From an uncultured Synergistales bacterium (GTDB taxonomy: Bacteria; Synergistota; Synergistia; Synergistales; Aminobacteriaceae): a stretch of DNA of 10,698 bases. Within the stretch, counting starts at the first letter, position 1. Each line of letters begins with the position of its first letter. The position numbers and the translations under genes were made by a program. Of the stretch, positions 7,114-10,698 are shown piece by piece. The notes beneath the pieces were generated by a model. That model did no database searches. It saw only the letters and a list, made by a program, of their open reading frames with translations, and was not told the DNA's origin. The DNA lies in the NCBI GenBank assembly GCA_905233335.1, contig CAJOED010000023.1, positions 1 through 10,698 of the forward strand, read 5' to 3'.

Positions 7114-7201
7114 TTTTCCTTTCTGTAAGTTTCATGTTACACACGAGATATTTTTTCATGTTGTCGGTAATAGTTCTTAGTTCCTGCAAAAGTACACGGT
7201 G

Positions 7202-7253
7202 TTTATTGCATAAAGGCGTTCACACTGTCCCTGACACACTGTATCCCCGACAC
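7202..7253. promoter_or_regulatory. Palindrome plus imperfect tandem repeat upstream of the HyuA-like gene
   Basis: Two patterns sit 90-140 nt upstream of the HyuA-like start. TTTAT-TGC-ATAAA (7202-7214) is a perfect inverted repeat with a 3-nt centre. Next to it, CACACTGTCCCTGACAC (7221-7237) and CACACTGTATCCCCGACAC (7235-7253) are imperfect direct repeats. They could be regulator-binding sites in the 232-nt gap between the symporter and this gene. No convincing -35/-10 pair was found in this gap. Confidence 0.35.
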
Positions 7254-7287
7254 CCGCGCGTATTCCCTGCACAAAAATCTCATGCGT

Positions 7288-7320
7288 AAAAATATAGCGG
7301 CCAGCGAGAACACCCCGCTA
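7288..7320 (-). terminator. Possible intrinsic terminator after the symporter gene
   Basis: On the minus strand, TAGCGG (7320-7315) pairs with CCGCTA (7300-7295) across a 14-nt loop and is followed by TATTTTT (7294-7288). It starts 25 nt after the symporter stop codon. The loop is larger than usual, so termination may be incomplete and the HyuA-like gene could still receive read-through. Confidence 0.42.
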
Positions 7321-7345
7321 ACCACTACTCATTATTCACTGACTG

Positions 7346-8737
7346 CTAGCCAATCATCCACGCACTGCCAAGCCCGGCCAGGAACAGATACACTGCGGCA
7401 TACTGTAATATACCTGTTGCGTATGCGTTCGGGATCGAGAGCTTCAGGAAGTCGCGCGACTCTACTTTCGTGTAAGCAAGTCCCCAGGCAACCCATGACT
7501 GTGTTATGCATGAGCCGATGTTTACCGTGATTGTCGGAATCGCGAACACACCGTACAGGAACGGCACGGAGAATTTCGCGACGTTCGAGAGCACTCCGAG
7601 AGTAGCAGCACCGCACCCGACGAGCGTCATCGGGCCTCTGAACAATCCCATGAACAGCAGAGCCGCAAACACTACGCACACGACGAGTTCTGAACGCGGC
7701 ATGATACCACCGATTACGACGTTGAAGTACGGAGAAGCGTAAACAGCTACAGCGTTGAACATCGGAAGGGTAAGCAGGAAGCCCACGAGAGGAGCTGTAT
7801 CTACGACACCTTCATAGTAGAGTTTGTTCACGAGCTGGCAGTTTTCCCTGAAAGTACCTGACATTCTCCCGCAAAGGAACAACGCCGCAAATCCTGCAAT
7901 GACGAAACCGCCGATAACAGAGAAGTTGAACGCGATATTCAGGATTACGGGGATTACGGGAAGTATGAGCGTGTATATGGGAGCGTCTTTCTGTGCGGCC
8001 TGCGGGTTGCGGGTCTGTGCTGCCCACTGTCTGTGTGATTTCGAGCGGCCAAGATAGAACAGCGCAAGAAGTGTCGTAACTACAAGCATGATTGCGAGTG
8101 CGGCATATCCCCAGTGTGCTGCGTACCAGCCGAGCGTGAAGTCGGGCATGTCGGTCGGCTTGATGAAGAACGCTCTGTACTGTGCAAAGTTTACGGGGTT
8201 GAGGTATATTCCGGAAGCAACCGCTCCCATGAACGAGAACATAGCAATAGCCTTAGGCACACCGAGAGACATCAATATCGGGAGCACGATAACGCCGATA
8301 GCGATAACGGGACCTGCACCAGTCATTGACGTGAAGATTAATGCTGTTACGAGGTTGAGCAGCGAAATTGTTACTGCAGGTTTGTCGCCGCCAAGCTCTA
8401 CGGTCTTGCGTATGAGGGTTGAAGCTATGCCCGTGTCCATGAGTACGCGTCCGAACCATGCGCCCCAGCAGACGTTGACGAGCGTAGTGCCCCAGCCTTC
8501 AGGAGCAGACTGGTAGATGCCGTTGAGAATCTTCACTAAGCCTTTACCGCCCTCAAACATCAAGACAGGGTTGGCTTTCAGGAACTCTTCAGAGACGAAC
8601 AGAGTACCGAACAGCGGAAGGACTGTCCATAATATTGTGATAACGAGGAAGCCTATCATCAAGTTGAAACCTTTGATGCAGTACCAGGCGAGGGCAAAGA
8701 ACGTCAGTAACAGAATTACACCTATAGCGAAATCCAT
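7346..8737 (-). CDS. Ion-transporter-superfamily symporter (CitMHS/GntP/NhaC-like), probably for a carboxylate
   Basis: A 463-residue integral membrane protein with roughly 12 hydrophobic segments, for example 3-22, 26-44, 122-138, 143-160, 206-230, 256-272, 274-290, 350-366 and 438-460. A single long hydrophilic loop at 231-255 divides it into two halves. The stretch FTSMTGAGPVIAIG (135-148) and the matching later GLFRGPMTLVGCGAATLG (364-381) look like the paired Gly/Ser/Pro-rich hairpins of the ion transporter superfamily, which includes citrate, gluconate and Na+/H+ carriers. Substrate and coupling ion cannot be read. The frame is open to 8872, but the upstream 45 codons are AT-rich, cover the promoter and terminator, and lack family character. 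The ATG at 8737 follows AAGGGAG by about 11 nt. The downstream HyuA-like gene suggests a shared substrate. A hairpin with a T-tract follows the stop, so read-through into that gene may be partial. Confidence 0.85.
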   Translation of the reverse strand: MDFAIGVILLLTFFALAWYCIKGFNLMIGFLVITILWTVLPLFGTLFVSEEFLKANPVLMFEGGKGLVKILNGIYQSAPEGWGTTLVNVCWGAWFGRVLMDTGIASTLIRKTVELGGDKPAVTISLLNLVTALIFTSMTGAGPVIAIGVIVLPILMSLGVPKAIAMFSFMGAVASGIYLNPVNFAQYRAFFIKPTDMPDFTLGWYAAHWGYAALAIMLVVTTLLALFYLGRSKSHRQWAAQTRNPQAAQKDAPIYTLILPVIPVILNIAFNFSVIGGFVIAGFAALFLCGRMSGTFRENCQLVNKLYYEGVVDTAPLVGFLLTLPMFNAVAVYASPYFNVVIGGIMPRSELVVCVVFAALLFMGLFRGPMTLVGCGAATLGVLSNVAKFSVPFLYGVFAIPTITVNIGSCITQSWVAWGLAYTKVESRDFLKLSIPNAYATGILQYAAVYLFLAGLGSAWMIG

Positions 8738-8789
8738 TGTGAGAGTTTCTCCCTTCTGTATTGAAAAATTTTTTTGATTGGGTGAGATG

Positions 8790-8818
8790 ATTTTACGGTG
8801 AAAGTAATTATTTGTGAA
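8790..8818 (-). promoter_or_regulatory. Putative sigma-70 promoter for the symporter gene
   Basis: On the minus strand, TTCACA (8818-8813; 5 of 6 to TTGACA) is followed after exactly 17 nt by TAAAAT (8795-8790; 5 of 6 to TATAAT). Transcription would begin near 8783 and give a leader of about 45 nt before the ATG at 8737. It is the best promoter match noticed in the window and lies in an AT-rich gap. Confidence 0.6.
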
Positions 8819-8838
8819 TAAGAAATTTTTGTGAATAA
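8811..8838. repeat. Two 11-bp direct repeats with DnaA-box-like cores over the symporter promoter
   Basis: TTTGTGAATAA occurs at 8811-8821 and again at 8828-8838, identical and spaced by 17 bp. Read on the minus strand each contains TTATTCACA, which fits the relaxed DnaA-box consensus TTATNCACA. The left copy includes the -35 hexamer of the symporter promoter, so the pair may be operator sites for DnaA or an unrelated regulator. No replication-origin genes are nearby. Confidence 0.5.
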
Positions 8839-8844
8839 TGACAC

Positions 8845-8876
8845 AAAACAAAAACACCCCCCGCTCATTCACGGTG
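8845..8876 (-). terminator. Probable intrinsic terminator of the flavoprotein gene
   Basis: Reading the minus strand after the flavoprotein stop, CACCG (8876-8872) can pair with CGGGGGGTG (8863-8855) with a small bulge, followed at once by TTTTTGTTTT (8854-8845). The stem is short, but the T-tract and location are right. It also separates the flavoprotein from the symporter promoter. Confidence 0.45.
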
Positions 8877-8889
8877 GATGCTTCACTTG

Positions 8890-9555
8890 TTACGCTTCTA
8901 CTTTCTCCACTAACCTTTTTCCCAAGTCGTATGCTTTCTGCAAGTCCTCACCGAAATGTTCGTCCCTGTACTTTGCTTTGCCCTGTTCGCTGAACATGTT
9001 TGCGTCATATCGTGAATAGTCCGTGAACTGGTATGTGTTGTACGCACATAGCGTTTCAGTGTAGCCCATGACGATTCCGAGTCCGGCAGTGTGAGCGTCC
9101 ATAATTGCGGGATAGTTCATTTTCGGCGCAAGGTCTTCCGGGCAGTTCATGGTGAAGATGCTGGCGGTGTATATCGTTCTGTCGATCGCTCTCGGACGTG
9201 TGCCGTCGGGGTTGACGTTGTAGCTCATGACCGGGAACAGCAGACGTTCTACGAAATTCCGCATCATTCCCGTCGGAAAACTGAAATATATCGGGCTTCC
9301 CATGACGATGACATCACTGGCGATTGCTTTTTCGAGGACGGGACGCAGGTCATCACGTATCGCGCACACCCCGTGAGTTTTCGCGTTCTTGACCTTGCAC
9401 GCAAAACATGACATGCACCCTTTGAAGCTCATATCGTAGAGGTGTACGAGTTCACATTCTGCTCCTGCATCAGAAGCTCCCTGCATGGCACTCTGAAGCA
9501 TTTTGTGAGTGTTCCAGTTTTTTCGCGGACTGCCATTAACAAATAGTGCCTTCAT
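8890..9555 (-). CDS. Flavodoxin-fold NAD(P)H:FMN oxidoreductase with N-terminal Cys cluster (iron-sulfur flavoprotein-like)
   Basis: A 221-residue protein with the start of the flavodoxin_2/FMN_red family: KALFVNGSPRK at 2-12, where GSPR forms the FMN phosphate loop. A Cys-rich insertion follows, GCMSCFACK, with C47, C50, C53 and C64 in a CX2CX2CX10C pattern close to the compact 4Fe-4S motif of iron-sulfur flavoproteins (known spacing of the last Cys is shorter). DVIVMGSPIYFSFPTG (85-100) is the second FMN-binding loop of this family. The protein should bind FMN and pass electrons from NAD(P)H or ferredoxin to a small acceptor in the cytoplasm; whether a cluster is bound is uncertain. The ATG is preceded by a run of six G at 9571-9566. 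The gene is divergent from the MFS permease gene over a 75-bp AT-rich intergenic region and is followed by a terminator-like hairpin, so it looks monocistronic. Confidence 0.87.
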   Translation of the reverse strand: MKALFVNGSPRKNWNTHKMLQSAMQGASDAGAECELVHLYDMSFKGCMSCFACKVKNAKTHGVCAIRDDLRPVLEKAIASDVIVMGSPIYFSFPTGMMRNFVERLLFPVMSYNVNPDGTRPRAIDRTIYTASIFTMNCPEDLAPKMNYPAIMDAHTAGLGIVMGYTETLCAYNTYQFTDYSRYDANMFSEQGKAKYRDEHFGEDLQKAYDLGKRLVEKVEA

Positions 9556-9630
9556 AATATTATTACCCCCCTAAAATTTTTATGAGTATTATATTATCAT
9601 TAGCGTAAATAAATTTTGTTGGAGGGTAAA
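9556..9630. promoter_or_regulatory. AT-rich divergent promoter region between flavoprotein and MFS permease genes
   Basis: This 75-bp gap must hold the promoters for both divergent genes. On the minus strand a perfect TATAAT lies at 9593-9588, placing a start about 26 nt before the flavoprotein ATG, but no good -35 precedes it. On the plus strand the same TATTATATTATC stretch offers only loose -10 matches. Shine-Dalgarno sites occupy both ends: a G6 run at 9566-9571 for the minus gene, GGAGGG at 9621-9626 for the plus gene. Confidence 0.45.
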
Positions 9631-10698
9631 ATGTCGTCAGTTTTCAAGCCCGGCTCACAGTACAAAGCGTTCATAATATCGCTGGTAACGTTCGGGCTTT
9701 CTTACGGATTGTACAAGGCTGTCATCGATAACTACCTCGCCGAAATTGTCAACATGTCGCAATTTGATCGCGGAGTGTCGGAATTCTTCCGGGAATTGCC
9801 CGGCTTCATGTTAGTGTTTGTTCTTGCTGTCCTGTATGAGTTCTCCGCAGAAAAAATCTTCAAGGCCGGTGCGCTGGTTATGCTCTTGGGAATGCTCATG
9901 CAGTCGTTTGTCCCGGCGGATCGTGTTTGGGTAACGGCGGCTGTGTTCACGTACTCGCTCGGTGAACATATGCAGTTCGGTATGAGGAGCACGCTGGCTC
10001 TAGAGTACTCCCAAGAAGGGCACGGAGGAGCGGCACTTGGCCTGCAAAATTCAGCGTATCAGTTCGGGACATTGGCCGGGTACATCATGATAGCGTTGAT
10101 ATTTTTCTTTCTCGGCGGCAGAATGAATTTGTTTCGTCCCGTGTTCATGCTGTCGTCCGCAATAATAGCAGCTGGCTTCATATTCTCTCTTCACATGAGG
10201 GGGAAAAGCAAACCTGAACATGTTACGAGCCGTTTCTACTTCCGCAGGAAATACAAGAAGTTCTACATGCTTGAAGTGTTTTACGGAGCACGGAAGCAGA
10301 TATTCTTCACGTTCGGGCCGTACCTGCTTGTATTATTCTACGGTGCTGGTGCAATGGCAATCAGTATACTGTTCGCGTTATCGGCAATAGCTACGTTCAT
10401 ATGTTCGCCGCTCGTCGGAAAGATAATAGACCGTTTCGGCTACAAGATTGTTATGATAATGGACACGCTGATACTCGTGATAGTGTGTTTCTTTTACGGT
10501 TTCGCGCATCATATGTTCTCAATGCAGACGGCGTTTATTGTGTGCTGTGTGAATTATATTCTCGATGCTGTAATCTCTCTTGCTTCTATGGCCTCGAATG
10601 TTTACGTGCAGGATATTTCAGACAATCCCGAAGAAGTGAAAGCTACGATTTCGACGGGTGTATCAGTGAACCACCTCATAACGATATTAATAGCGTTG
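9631..10698 (+). CDS. Major facilitator superfamily permease (3' end outside window)
   Basis: An open frame of 356 codons runs from an ATG at 9631 to the window edge without a stop. The translation is strongly hydrophobic with about nine membrane segments, for example near 12-30, 56-70, 78-93, 148-162, 170-187, 228-258, 274-292 and 299-320. A charged central loop (189-212, SRFYFRRKYKKFY) is typical of the MFS linker between helices 6 and 7. GKIIDRFGYK at 263-272 matches the MFS cytoplasmic-loop signature (G-x3-D-R-x-G-x-[RK]), as expected between helices 8 and 9. An excellent Shine-Dalgarno GGAGGG at 9621-9626 precedes the ATG by 4 nt. The substrate cannot be inferred. It is the only plus-strand gene, and shares its upstream region with the divergent flavoprotein gene. 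About 50 residues of a normal MFS protein are probably missing past the edge. Confidence 0.86.
   Translation, partial: MSSVFKPGSQYKAFIISLVTFGLSYGLYKAVIDNYLAEIVNMSQFDRGVSEFFRELPGFMLVFVLAVLYEFSAEKIFKAGALVMLLGMLMQSFVPADRVWVTAAVFTYSLGEHMQFGMRSTLALEYSQEGHGGAALGLQNSAYQFGTLAGYIMIALIFFFLGGRMNLFRPVFMLSSAIIAAGFIFSLHMRGKSKPEHVTSRFYFRRKYKKFYMLEVFYGARKQIFFTFGPYLLVLFYGAGAMAISILFALSAIATFICSPLVGKIIDRFGYKIVMIMDTLILVIVCFFYGFAHHMFSMQTAFIVCCVNYILDAVISLASMASNVYVQDISDNPEEVKATISTGVSVNHLITILIAL

Noticed and set aside
8088..8516. 142-codon plus-strand open frame
   Set aside because: Antisense to the middle of the symporter gene; its Ser/Pro/Thr-rich translation is typical of a shadow frame of a membrane protein.
8761..8840. 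AT-rich stretch with DnaA-box-like sites as a replication origin
   Set aside because: Only two box-like sites, no dnaA, dnaN, gyrase or partition genes nearby, and the stretch sits in a simple promoter gap; a regulatory reading is more economical.
8738..8872. 45-codon N-terminal extension of the symporter
   Set aside because: It would translate the promoter, the direct repeats and the preceding terminator; the ATG at 8737 has a ribosome site and starts a normal first membrane helix.

Overview
This window looks like ordinary bacterial chromosome carrying a metabolic gene block. Ten protein-coding genes are supported. Nine lie on the minus strand and one, cut by the right edge, lies on the plus strand. 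GC content is close to half by eye, Shine-Dalgarno sites are strong, and the genes are packed tightly with 1-nt and 4-nt stop/start overlaps. The content (hydantoinase A-like protein, carboxylate-type symporter, sugar-acid dehydrogenases, Cys-rich flavoprotein) suggests an anaerobic fermenter, perhaps Synergistota or a clostridial relative. That placement is a weak inference because no marker gene is present. No RNA genes, CRISPR, insertion sequences or phage genes were seen.

Layout, read in minus-strand transcription order from right to left. (1) 9555-8890: a flavodoxin-fold FMN reductase with a Cys cluster, divergent from a plus-strand MFS permease (9631 onward, incomplete). (2) 8737-7346: an ion-transporter-superfamily symporter behind a recognisable promoter, followed by a hairpin and T-tract. 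(3) 7113-4969: a large stand-alone HyuA-like ASKHA ATPase. (4) An 84-bp nested inverted repeat at 4874-4957, then a solitary ImmA/IrrE-like zinc metallopeptidase (4853-4089). (5) 4035 to the left edge: a five-gene operon of a DlgD/YiaK-type 2,3-diketo-L-gulonate reductase, a YhcH/YjgK/YiaL-family protein, a PF04199 cyclase/formamidase-like hydrolase, a ketopantoate-reductase-family enzyme, and a zinc-dependent medium-chain alcohol/polyol dehydrogenase cut by the left edge.

How the genes may work together. The five-gene operon pairs YiaK-like and YiaL-like genes side by side, as in the E. coli yia cluster, and adds a metal-dependent hydrolase and two more NAD(P)-linked oxidoreductases. It therefore most likely handles a sugar acid, lactone or hydroxy-acid by ring opening and redox steps; the exact substrate is not visible. 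The symporter and HyuA-like protein may form a second uptake-and-hydrolysis module for a small carboxylate or cyclic amide, which is inference from adjacency.

The most unusual sequence-level items are the nested inverted repeat upstream of the metallopeptidase, two DnaA-box-like direct repeats exactly 17 bp apart over the symporter promoter, a repeat and palindrome cluster upstream of the HyuA-like gene, and the TTG start of the DlgD-like gene overlapped by an out-of-frame ATG mini-ORF. No wholly new system could be demonstrated from the sequence alone.
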